This document shows, in pieces, positions 1-5,320 of a stretch of 5,528 nucleotides of DNA. The DNA is from Gammaproteobacteria bacterium (GTDB taxonomy: Bacteria; Pseudomonadota; Gammaproteobacteria; Competibacterales; Competibacteraceae). Numbering within the stretch: position 1 is the first letter of the stretch; every line of letters begins with the position of its first letter. Made by a program: the position numbers and the translations under genes. The notes under the pieces were generated by a model, which was not told the DNA's origin, ran no database searches, and saw only the letters and a list, made by a program, of their open reading frames with translations. The DNA lies in contig JAIFNF010000283.1 of assembly GCA_020047885.1 (NCBI GenBank), positions 1 through 5,528 on the forward strand, in the 5' to 3' direction.

Positions 1-1232
1 CCGCGCCCCTGTTCGCCAGCCCGCGCCGCTTCCACTGCCGCATTCAGCGCCAGCAGGTTGGTCTGGAAGGCAATTTCGTCGATGACGCCGATGATGTCGG
101 CGATCTTGCGGCTGCTGGTGTTGATCCCACTCATGGCAACAATCGCTTGATCCACGATTTGCCCACCCTGTTCGGCCTGGGTGCGGGCGGCGTCGGCCAG
201 TCGATTGGCCTGTTGGGCATTGTCAGCGTTCTGCTTGACCGTGCTGGTCAACTCTTCCATCGAGGAGGCGGTTTCTTCCAGCGCTGAGGCTTGTTCCTCT
301 GTGCGCTGCGAGAGGTCGGCGCTGCCCTGGGCAATCTCGGCGGCGGCGGAACTCACCTGGGTGGTCGACTGGGTCACCTGCGTCACGGTTTCGCGTAACT
401 GAGTGGCCATGGTCTGCATGGCGCGGGCTAAATCCCCGATTTCATCCCGGCGAGCGGTGAGTTCCGCAGGAACCTGACGGGTCATGTCGCCCTTGGCGAT
501 TTTGCTCAGAATCTCGCTCCCCTGACGCAGTGGGACGGTGACGCCCCGGGCAATGATCCAGCCGAGCAACACGGCCAGCACGATGCCCAGTGCGGTCGCA
601 ACCCCGTTGAAGACTTTCATAAATTCAGCTTCGCTAATAGCCTCTTTGACGGCGTCAGTCGCCGCCTGTTGATTAATTTCCACCAATCGGGTCAACAAGG
701 CTTCGGCTGCGCTGAAGGATTTCGCATTGACGACCAACGCCTGATGGTTCATTTGCTGGTAAACGGTACCTGTGCGGTTTGCCTCTAACTGGGTGATGCC
801 GACGGCCTCAAATTGCCGAACGAGCGTGACGTAGTCCTGATGGTCGTTCCACCAGCGGTTCCAAGCGGGGACGAATTCTTTCCAGACTGTTGCTTCTTCA
901 ACGGTTTGTGGCAGGGGTTCGTAAATTTTCCAGGCGTGTTCAACTCGTTGTTGCGCTGCGGCAAAGCGCTGGTGCTGCGCCTCACGCCCGGCAGCGTCGA
1001 GGGCGGTGGAAAGGAGGGCATTTTCGGCGCTATCTACCGCGGTTTGCGCCTCGCTGATAATGAGCAGGCTCTGCACACTGGGTAACCGGACCTGACCGAC
1101 CTCCTCGATAGCGGCATTACTCTGGATCGCTCCGTAGTAACCGGTCAGACCCAGCGCTAGCGCAATGATGGCGATAGCTCCAAAGCCCACTGCCAACTGG
1201 GTGCCGACTTTCATTTGGCTTAATAGATTCAT
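1..1232 (-). CDS. Methyl-accepting chemotaxis protein, 4-helix-bundle sensor type (3' end outside window)
   Basis: Transmembrane chemoreceptor that senses ligands in the periplasm and controls CheA/CheW to steer flagellar or pilus motility. About 410 codons are visible, open to the window edge. Reading from the ATG at 1232: a short cytoplasmic start, TM1 at about residues 12-32, a helical periplasmic region at about 35-205 consistent with a 4HB_MCP sensor, TM2 at about 208-228 (GIVLAVLLGWIIA), a HAMP domain at about 228-280 (includes RRDEIGDLARAM), then the methylated helix with LSQRTEEQASALEETASSME. The frame ends in the conserved signalling tip (EIAFQTNLLALNAAVEAAR), so the remaining half of the signalling domain lies outside. 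The start is supported by GGAG six bases upstream. I see no frameshift in the full translation. The ligand cannot be inferred. Class and topology are secure; no paired che genes are visible. Confidence 0.96.
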   Translation of the reverse strand, partial: MNLLSQMKVGTQLAVGFGAIAIIALALGLTGYYGAIQSNAAIEEVGQVRLPSVQSLLIISEAQTAVDSAENALLSTALDAAGREAQHQRFAAAQQRVEHAWKIYEPLPQTVEEATVWKEFVPAWNRWWNDHQDYVTLVRQFEAVGITQLEANRTGTVYQQMNHQALVVNAKSFSAAEALLTRLVEINQQAATDAVKEAISEAEFMKVFNGVATALGIVLAVLLGWIIARGVTVPLRQGSEILSKIAKGDMTRQVPAELTARRDEIGDLARAMQTMATQLRETVTQVTQSTTQVSSAAAEIAQGSADLSQRTEEQASALEETASSMEELTSTVKQNADNAQQANRLADAARTQAEQGGQIVDQAIVAMSGINTSSRKIADIIGVIDEIAFQTNLLALNAAVEAARAGEQGR

Positions 1233-1385
1233 CACATTCTCCAAAGAATACCCTTACCCACACGACATCCGCCTGAACCAGCGAATGGGGTAATAACGAA
1301 GGGTTGGGTTATTGTTTTAGTGGCGGGACTCCAAGCATAGCCGGGTATTGATCACCGCCGATATTTTAAGATCGCGAACACCTTG

Positions 1386-1391
1386 ATTATA
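1386..1391 (-). promoter_or_regulatory. Candidate -10 box of the chemoreceptor gene
   Basis: The minus strand carries a perfect TATAAT about 154 bases upstream of the chemoreceptor ATG. The region 16-18 bases further upstream (around 1408-1415) has no good TTGACA match, so a sigma-70 assignment rests on the -10 alone. I looked for a flagellar sigma-28 promoter (TAAA plus GCCGATAA at the right spacing) and did not find one. If used, it would give a 5' leader of roughly 145 bases. Confidence 0.35.
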
Positions 1392-1511
1392 GAAGGTCAG
1401 TCGATGGAATACACACGCATTTCGGCGCCAGCGATCAGAATGTCACAGGCGCTGATGGACTGCCCAAGGATCTTAGGGCGATTTCCTGAAATGAATAGAC
1501 CGGCTAAAACG

Positions 1512-1533
1512 CCCTCCCCCGTTGCGTGGGAGG
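1512..1533. repeat. Short GC-rich palindrome related to the core of the 5204-5303 element
   Basis: CCTCCC (1513-1518) and GGGAGG (1528-1533) form an inverted repeat with a nine-base loop. Its first ten bases, CCCTCCCCCG at 1512-1521 minus strand-neutral, read the same as 5231-5240 in the core of the larger palindromic element. No terminal repeats like those of the large element are visible around it, so it is either a decayed core or a chance likeness. Confidence 0.3.
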
Positions 1534-1687
1534 TTTGAGTTGCTGACTTAAACCTTGTCAATCATGCGCTGCGCCGTGAGCCTGATGTCGAGAGTGGCGT
1601 GTTCAGGCATTTTTTACACCATGGATTCAATCATTATTATTTTCAACAAACTACTTCTACTTTTGTCCGCTATTGACCGGTACCTTT

Positions 1688-1722
1688 CGGAGATAACGCC
1701 CTGTAATAGTGCGTTATCTCCG
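1688..1722. repeat. Perfect 12-bp inverted repeat downstream of the Rpn-type gene
   Basis: CGGAGATAACGC (1688-1699) is the exact reverse complement of GCGTTATCTCCG (1711-1722), with an 11-base loop. It begins 20 bases past the stop of the minus-strand nuclease gene, so its RNA hairpin would sit at the 3' end of that transcript. No T-run follows the stem in either direction, so it is not a canonical rho-independent terminator. It may protect the mRNA end, be a REP-type element, or bind a protein. Confidence 0.6.
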
Positions 1723-1742
1723 GTGGGCGGACGCGATAGCCG

Positions 1743-2762
1743 TCAGATCCGTTGATCAGGATCGAGGCCCGCCTGCCTGAGCAAGGCTAACAAACGTTCT
1801 TTCTCGGCTCGTTCCTGCTCTTTCTCGGCTCGTTCCTGCTCTTTCTCGGCCCGTTCCTGCTCGGCGCGAGCTTGTTCCTGCTCGGCGCGAGCTTGTTGCT
1901 GCTCGGCGCGAGCTTGTTCCTGCTCGGCGCGAGCTTGTTCCTGCTCGGCGCGAGCTTGTTGCTGATCGGCCCTTTCCCGCTCCTGCTCGACGATCCGTTC
2001 AATATCCTGCAATTCTTCCAGAATCTCGTCTTCCATCTCCATAGCGTCAGCTATCTCCGGCTCGGCCACCGCCTGTTGGAGCCGGCGCAGCAACGGACGG
2101 TACCGCTCGGGGATGTCCGGCTCGTCAATCGTCAGAAAATGCCGGTCGCCCTGAATCCGCGCCTGGTCAAACAGTTGCAGCATGTCTTCGACCGCCGTGC
2201 GCCGCTGCCCGTGCAGTTTGGGGATTTGGATCACGTAGCTGTCGTGGGTCAGACTTTCGATGAACGTTTCCTTCTCTTTCAGCGGGTTGCCCGAGGCCAG
2301 GTCGGTACAGTCGCGCCGCACCCGGATCACCGGGGCGTCGGTGTGTTCTAACGCATGACCCAGGAAGTAGATGGTCAACAGTGGGATGCCGTGCCGCACC
2401 CAGCGGCCCTTGGGTTGCCCCGCCCGCACCTCGACCGCTCGGGTGTTCTCCGGGTCACGGTATTGCGCCGCCAGGTAGCGGCGGAAGCGCAGAATGTCGG
2501 TCGGAAATTTGGCTTTCTGCAATTCGATCAGCACCTGGCGCTCCTCGCCGGCGGCATTACGCACCCGTGCGGCAAAATCCATCCGGTACACGGTCAACAC
2601 CCGTTCGCCGGGGCGGTCGACGGTGCTGGTACGTTCCTGCGGGCGAAACTCCAGACTGACGATTTCCTCTTCAATAATAGTCCCGATCAGCAGTTTGGCC
2701 AGGGCGTTATCTTCCAGCAGGTATTTGAAAACCGTGTCGTACATGGGGTTAGCGATGTACAT
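1743..2762 (-). CDS. Rpn/PDDEXK_2-family putative nuclease with repetitive coiled C-terminus
   Basis: Protein of 339 residues of the Rpn (recombination-promoting nuclease) / PDDEXK_2 group, often annotated as 'PD-(D/E)XK nuclease family transposase'. Characterised relatives such as E. coli RpnA are DNA endonucleases that promote RecA-independent recombination; the cellular role here is unknown. Visible: the N-terminal family pattern MYDTVFKYLL (residues 7-16), a probable active site with Asp62 in YRMDFAA and Glu80-x-Gln82-Lys83 in IELQK, a middle domain to about residue 235, then an extremely charged helix (about 240-325) made of seven-residue units such as EQEQARA and EQERAEK, and a short tail LLALLRQAGLDPDQRI of a type common in this group. 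The ATG at 2762 has AGGAG nine bases upstream, so the start is good. It lies 61 bases downstream of ald on the same strand, with no clear terminator between, so read-through is possible. Confidence 0.88.
   Translation of the reverse strand: MYIANPMYDTVFKYLLEDNALAKLLIGTIIEEEIVSLEFRPQERTSTVDRPGERVLTVYRMDFAARVRNAAGEERQVLIELQKAKFPTDILRFRRYLAAQYRDPENTRAVEVRAGQPKGRWVRHGIPLLTIYFLGHALEHTDAPVIRVRRDCTDLASGNPLKEKETFIESLTHDSYVIQIPKLHGQRRTAVEDMLQLFDQARIQGDRHFLTIDEPDIPERYRPLLRRLQQAVAEPEIADAMEMEDEILEELQDIERIVEQERERADQQQARAEQEQARAEQEQARAEQQQARAEQEQARAEQERAEKEQERAEKEQERAEKERLLALLRQAGLDPDQRI
1799..1966 (-). repeat. Eight 21-bp in-frame tandem repeats in the Rpn-type gene
   Basis: Eight consecutive 21-bp units occur with exact spacing. 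Three near-identical units of one type start at 1799, 1820 and 1841 (the third differs by one base) and encode EQERAEK. They are followed by five units sharing ctcggcgcgagcttgtt (starts 1860, 1881, 1902, 1923, 1944), which encode ARAEQEQ or ARAEQQQ. Each unit is seven codons, so gain or loss of a unit keeps the frame and only changes helix length (residues about 266-322). Near-identity at the DNA level suggests recent slippage or homogenisation. Confidence 0.93.
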
Positions 2763-2823
2763 GGGCGTTGACTCCTGAAGTATTCATCGCCGGGGCGGCG
2801 GGTTAACCGATTGTAGCCTTGGC

Positions 2824-3954
2824 CTATGCCGGAATACACCCGGCGAGCGCCATGCGCGGTTCGATGTATTTATAACCGAGGTCGTCGGCAACGGCTTGGT
2901 AAGTGACTTTGCCCTGGCAGACGTTGAGACCCTCCAGGAAATGGGGATTGTCCAGCAACGCCTTGTGGTAGCCCTTATCGGCCAGCGCCAGTGCGTAGGG
3001 GAGGGTGACGTTGTTGAGGGCATAAGTGGAGGTATTGGGCACCGCCCCCGGCATGTTGGCGACGCAGTAATGCACCACGCCGTCCACTATATAGGTCGGT
3101 TCGGCGTGGGTGGTGGCATGGGAGGTCTCGAAGCAACCGCCCTGGTCGATAGCGACATCCACCAGCACCGCACCCCGTTTCATACGCTTGACCATATCGC
3201 GGGTCACCAGTTTGGGGGCTTCCGCCCCGGCAACCAGCACTCCGCCAATCACTAAATCCGCTGGTAACACATACTCTTCCAGCGCCGCACGGGTGGAATA
3301 CACGGTCTTGAGTGCTGCGCCGAAGCGCTGGGCCAACCGCGTTAGTACGCCGACATTGCGGTCGAGCACCGTGACATCGGCGGCCATGCCCAGTGCCATG
3401 TAGATGGCGTTTTCGCCGACCACGCCGCCGCCGATGACCACGACCTTGGCGGGAGCGACGCCGGGAACGCCGCCCAACAGGATGCCGCGCCCACCCTTGG
3501 CCCGTTCCAGCGCTGCGGCACCGGCCTGAATCGACAACCGGCCGGCTACTTGGGACATCGGGGCCAGCAGCGGTAGTCCACCCTGGCCATCGGTCACGGT
3601 TTCATAAGCGATGCAGATCGCGCCACTGTTGACCAGATCCCGGGTTTGGTCCGGGTCAGGGGCGAGATGTAGATAGGTGAACAGGATTTGGCTAGGGCGC
3701 AGCATTTGGCGCTCGACCGCCTGCGGTTCCTTGACCTTCACGATCAGGTCGGCCTGGGCAAAGATTTCCACGGGGGTCGCAGCGATTTGTGCGCCAGCCG
3801 CCTGATACGCGTCGTCCGAGCTGCCAATGCCTATTCCCGCGTTGGCTTCCACCAGCACGCGATGGCCGTGAGCGGTGAATTCCCGCACGCTGTCCGGAGT
3901 CAGGCCAACACGGTATTCATGGACTTTGATTTCTTTGGGTACGCCGATCAACAT
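2824..3954 (-). CDS. ald: Alanine dehydrogenase (NAD-dependent)
   Basis: Cytosolic enzyme that reversibly converts L-alanine, water and NAD+ to pyruvate, ammonium and NADH, linking alanine use or synthesis to central carbon and nitrogen metabolism. At 376 residues it matches the usual family length of about 370. Catalytic and substrate residues fall at the family positions: Arg15 (in EYRVG), Lys75 (in VKVKEP), His96 (in YLHLA) and Asp270 (in VDVAIDQGG). The Rossmann nucleotide-binding loop is GGGVVG at 175-180, followed by Asp198 at the end of the next strand, as expected for NAD. The C-terminal part carries the conserved [15 protein letters not shown] (301-315). The start ATG at 3954 has AAGGAA about eight bases upstream. 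It is transcribed away from an Lrp/AsnC regulator, a known arrangement for ald genes. No damage is seen, and pyridine nucleotide transhydrogenase alpha (a relative) is excluded by length and motifs. Confidence 0.98.
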   Translation of the reverse strand: MLIGVPKEIKVHEYRVGLTPDSVREFTAHGHRVLVEANAGIGIGSSDDAYQAAGAQIAATPVEIFAQADLIVKVKEPQAVERQMLRPSQILFTYLHLAPDPDQTRDLVNSGAICIAYETVTDGQGGLPLLAPMSQVAGRLSIQAGAAALERAKGGRGILLGGVPGVAPAKVVVIGGGVVGENAIYMALGMAADVTVLDRNVGVLTRLAQRFGAALKTVYSTRAALEEYVLPADLVIGGVLVAGAEAPKLVTRDMVKRMKRGAVLVDVAIDQGGCFETSHATTHAEPTYIVDGVVHYCVANMPGAVPNTSTYALNNVTLPYALALADKGYHKALLDNPHFLEGLNVCQGKVTYQAVADDLGYKYIEPRMALAGCIPA

Positions 3955-4005
3955 GGTTTTGCTTCCTTAGGGTGGTGGCTGGCGATGACGGCCAGCGAGA
4001 GTAAG

Positions 4006-4011
4006 ATAATA
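4006..4011 (-). promoter_or_regulatory. Candidate -10 box of ald
   Basis: The minus strand reads TATTAT (five of six matches to TATAAT), about 52 bases upstream of the ald ATG, which would give a leader of roughly 45 bases. No recognisable -35 box lies 16-18 bases upstream, which would fit a promoter that needs an activator such as the neighbouring Lrp-type protein. This is inference from one short motif. Confidence 0.35.
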
Positions 4012-4014
4012 TGC

Positions 4015-4023
4015 AATTTTCTA
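4015..4023 (-). promoter_or_regulatory. Possible Lrp-type operator half-site
   Basis: The minus strand reads TAGAAAATT, which agrees with the first nine positions of the E. coli Lrp consensus (YAGHAWATTWTDCTR); the second half does not match. It lies just upstream of the candidate ald -10 box, in the AT-rich divergent region. AT-rich DNA gives such matches by chance, so this is only a pointer. Confidence 0.22.
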
Positions 4024-4033
4024 TCGAATCATC

Positions 4034-4062
4034 TTGCTATTATTGTGTATAAAACCTAAATA
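4034..4062 (+). promoter_or_regulatory. Candidate promoter of the Lrp/AsnC-type gene
   Basis: TTGCTA (4034-4039) and TAAATA (4057-4062) are separated by 17 bases and lie about 48 bases upstream of the regulator start. The -35 matches four of six and the -10 three of six, so the promoter is weak by sequence. TATAAA at 4048-4053 is an alternative -10 without a matching -35. The site overlaps the region likely to hold operators for ald, which would fit autoregulation. Confidence 0.25.
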
Positions 4063-4110
4063 CTTAGCATTTAATTCTTAAATACACTGTTTTTTTGGAA
4101 TAATCTTTCA

Positions 4111-4575
4111 ATGATTGAATTTGACCGTATCGACCGGCAGATTTTGCAGTTGCTTCAGGCCGATGGGCGAATGAGCAATGCCGATGTGGCCGAGCATGTT
4201 TATTTATCGCCTTCGGCCTGTTTGCGCCGGGTTAAGCGTTTGGAGGAAGAGGGCTTAATCGAAGGCTACCGGATGCTGCTGAATCAGCAGGCTATCGGGA
4301 AGCCGACCAGCGTTTTCGTGGAGATCAGCCTGAAAAGTCAAAGCGAGGACATGCTCGATGCCTTCGAACGGGCGGTGGTCGAATGCCCGGATATCATGGA
4401 GTGTTATCTGATGGCGGGAGATGCTGATTATCTGGTGCGGGTGATTGCCGCTGATGTCGCGGACTATGAGCGGGTTCACCGCAACCATCTGTCACGACTG
4501 CCCGGCGTCGCTCGGCTGCGATCCAGCTTTGCGTTAAGAACGGTGTGCCACAAAACGGTTTTACCGCTGGATTGA
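4111..4575 (+). CDS. Lrp/AsnC-family transcriptional regulator, probable ald regulator
   Basis: DNA-binding regulator of 154 residues, the normal size for the Lrp/AsnC (feast/famine) family, which usually form octamers and respond to amino acids. An N-terminal winged helix-turn-helix spans about residues 4-57; the recognition part is MSNADVAEHVYLSPSACLRR followed by VKRLEEEGLI. The C-terminal RAM ligand-binding domain (about 65-150) shows the strand VFVEISL (68-74), MAGDADYLVRV (101-111) and LPGVARLRSSFALRTV (130-145). The gene starts 156 bases from ald on the opposite strand. AldR-type members of this family lie next to and activate ald in other bacteria, so I infer that this protein controls ald, with alanine or another amino acid as effector. 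The start ATG at 4111 has only a weak GGA 11-12 bases upstream, but the alignment to the family start supports it. Confidence 0.94.
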   Translation: MIEFDRIDRQILQLLQADGRMSNADVAEHVYLSPSACLRRVKRLEEEGLIEGYRMLLNQQAIGKPTSVFVEISLKSQSEDMLDAFERAVVECPDIMECYLMAGDADYLVRVIAADVADYERVHRNHLSRLPGVARLRSSFALRTVCHKTVLPLD

Positions 4576-4737
4576 GGGGCGATCAGTTTTTATTGCTGTA
4601 GTCCTCCTGATGAGGATCCCTACATGGTATTTTAAGCAGCCCATTTATTATTCATTATTTTTAGAGATTAATTTAAAATAAATCATGAAAAATACGCTTC
4701 TTAATATATTCAGTTTGGAGATCCTCGTCCCTCAAAG
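4576..4737. other. AT-rich non-coding stretch with short inverted repeats
   Basis: No gene is seen here. The 100 bases 4621-4720 contain about 23 G+C by hand count, far below the neighbouring genes. A small hairpin TCCTC/GAGGA (4602-4616) lies just past the regulator gene but lacks a T-run. GAGGATC (4612-4618) is the reverse complement of GATCCTC (4720-4726), so the AT-rich stretch is bracketed by a 7-bp inverted repeat. With the transposase-like scrap that follows, it may be leftover mobile DNA. Confidence 0.4.
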
Positions 4738-4803
4738 GTTGTCCAGCAACTGACGAGAACCCGTCGCCTCGTGGAAACCATTAGTGGTCAACTAGCCGAG
4801 TAA
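4738..4803 (+). pseudogene. Possible C-terminal scrap of a DDE transposase
   Basis: The plus strand reads 21 codons followed by TAA, containing RTRRLVETISGQLAE. This resembles the 'RRxIETVxxQL' helix near the end of IS4-superfamily/IS982-like DDE transposases, where the Glu is the third catalytic residue. Nothing upstream in frame looks like transposase: that side is the AT-rich stretch. The frame stops right after the motif, whereas real transposases continue. It ends two bases from the stop of the converging minus-strand ORF. I recognise the motif from memory only; it could be chance. Confidence 0.35.
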
Positions 4804-4805
4804 TT

Positions 4806-5132
4806 TCATGTTGAGAAAATCCGGGCGCTCAGTGCGTAGGGATAACTGGCGGAATGGGTCAGTTCGGGTGCGTCGATCGTACTAAAGGTGCCGAAGTCAT
4901 CGAGGGTGACGGCACCGCTTTTACGAACCAAGTCCTTGAGTTTGAGAAACAGCCGGTAAATCGCCTGATCAATGATCGCATGGCTGTTGGTCGGCAGGAC
5001 GCCTAAAGCGGCCAGGACAGCGGCGCAGATTTCGATACGGAAGTCGCTGTTGATGGCGGGGGCGTTGAGGTATCCGGTGAGGGTGCGAACGGTGTCGGCC
5101 TGTTCATCAGGGGTGGTGACGGTTTGCTGCAC
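4806..5132 (-). CDS. Small hypothetical protein with weak HU/IHF-like similarity
   Basis: ORF of 108 codons from a GTG at 5132; the whole frame has no ATG and is open upstream only to the stop at 5160-5162, so GTG (or a rare ATT at 5153) is the only start on offer. No good ribosome-binding site precedes the GTG. Residues about 33-84 have the outline of an HU/IHF subunit: two helices (EICAAVLAALGVL, then IIDQAIYRLFLKLKDLVRKS), then GAVTLDDFGTF, which parallels the 'VTLxGFGTF' turn of HU. The DNA-binding arm that should follow, with its Arg-Asn-Pro tip, is missing; instead there is a Ser/Ala/Tyr-rich tail to residue 108. Thus it is either a divergent HU-like protein unable to grip DNA in the usual way, or a decayed gene. 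It lies downstream of a terminator and converges with a transposase-like scrap. The function is unknown. Confidence 0.55.
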   Translation of the reverse strand: MQQTVTTPDEQADTVRTLTGYLNAPAINSDFRIEICAAVLAALGVLPTNSHAIIDQAIYRLFLKLKDLVRKSGAVTLDDFGTFSTIDAPELTHSASYPYALSARIFST

Positions 5133-5167
5133 TTTGCCGTCGCTGGCCTGAATGAGCGATTAACGTG

Positions 5168-5193
5168 AAAAAACCCGCATTAGGCGGTTTTTT
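5168..5193 (-). terminator. Rho-independent terminator
   Basis: AAAAAACC (5168-5175) pairs with GGTTTTTT (5186-5193); inside, GC/GC closes a five-base loop with one bulged base. The stem is flanked by A-run and T-run, so it could work on both strands. On the minus strand it lies about 128 bases past the stop of the OmpA-like gene, which it probably ends, although a palindromic element sits between. It also insulates the HU-like ORF, which starts 36 bases further on. Confidence 0.8.
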
Positions 5194-5203
5194 GTAGTCC
5201 GGG

Positions 5204-5303
5204 CGTAACCGTTCACCCCCCCCACCCCAACCCTCCCCCGCGAGGGGGGAGGGAGTCTTGCGAATCAGGGAGGGGGTTGGGGGGCGGGGTCTGAACGCTT
5301 ACG
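5204..5303. mobile_element. 100-bp MITE-like palindromic element with flanking 6-bp direct repeat
   Basis: The ends CGTAACCGTTCA (5204-5215) and TGAACGCTTACG (5292-5303) are inverted repeats matching at 11 of 12 positions. The hexamer TCCGGG lies directly outside both ends (5198-5203 and 5304-5309) in the same orientation, like a target-site duplication. Inside, C-rich and G-rich arms pair over most of the length; an inner hairpin CCCTCCCCC / GGGGGGAGGG with loop GCGA (5231-5253) competes with the outer arm (5268-5289). There is no coding capacity, so movement would need a transposase from elsewhere. Similar C-rich palindromes are widespread between genes of many proteobacteria; the exact family is not known to me. 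Confidence 0.72.
5268..5289 (+). other. G-quadruplex motif
   Basis: On the plus strand four G-runs of 3, 5, 6 and 4 bases follow each other with loops of only one, two and one base, the pattern expected for a very stable G-quadruplex. Two more G-runs lie at 5244-5253. The motif is in the right arm of the 100-bp palindrome, on the template strand for the neighbouring OmpA-like gene, 32 bases beyond its stop codon. Confidence 0.75.
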
Positions 5304-5320
5304 TCCGGGCGATGGAGGTT

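Larger units (their letters stand above)
1233..1742. other. Gene-poor spacer between chemoreceptor and Rpn-type gene
   Basis: This 510-base stretch contains no convincing gene. It holds the leader of the chemoreceptor (with GGAG at 1239-1242 and a small hairpin around it), a candidate -10 box, a weak hairpin AATAAC/GTTATT at 1292-1313, a GC-rich palindrome at 1512-1533 and a perfect 12-bp inverted repeat at 1688-1722. Short ORFs exist on both strands (for example 44 codons on plus at 1404-1538) but show no recognisable family features. The T-rich stretch around 1620-1665 has no matching stem for a terminator. Confidence 0.6.

Noticed and set aside
1349..1364. GCCGATAT at 1357-1364 as a flagellar sigma-28 -10 element for chemotaxis genes
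   Set aside because: It is on the plus strand, away from the chemoreceptor, and no TAAA-type -35 lies at the needed distance.
1233..1385. Cyclic-di-GMP riboswitch in the chemoreceptor leader
   Set aside because: The long leader made it worth a look, but the conserved GEMM core sequences and tetraloop pattern are not seen.
1555..1755. Plus-strand ORF of 66 codons in the spacer
   Set aside because: It starts at a TTG without a ribosome-binding site, runs through the 12-bp inverted repeat into the nuclease gene end, and has a composition unlike a real protein.
1872..2351. Plus-strand ORF of 159 codons starting with repeated LLLGASL-like units
   Set aside because: It is the antisense shadow of the 21-bp repeats of the Rpn-type gene; the repeat unit lacks stops in several frames, which makes false long ORFs.
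2355..2771. Plus-strand ORFs opposite the nuclease gene (including 2381-2659 and 2494-2778)
   Set aside because: GC-rich antisense frames with no family features; the minus strand carries a full protein with family motifs and a good ribosome-binding site.
2788..2800. GC-rich hairpin CGCCG/CGGCG between ald and the Rpn-type gene as a terminator
   Set aside because: The stem is only five pairs with a three-base loop and no T-run follows on either strand.
2896..3255. Plus-strand ORF of 119 codons opposite ald
   Set aside because: Antisense to an intact alanine dehydrogenase; no recognisable protein features.
5198..5310. CRISPR repeat or attachment site
   Set aside because: There is only one palindromic unit with no spacers, no integrase or tRNA nearby; the structure fits a MITE- or REP-like element better.
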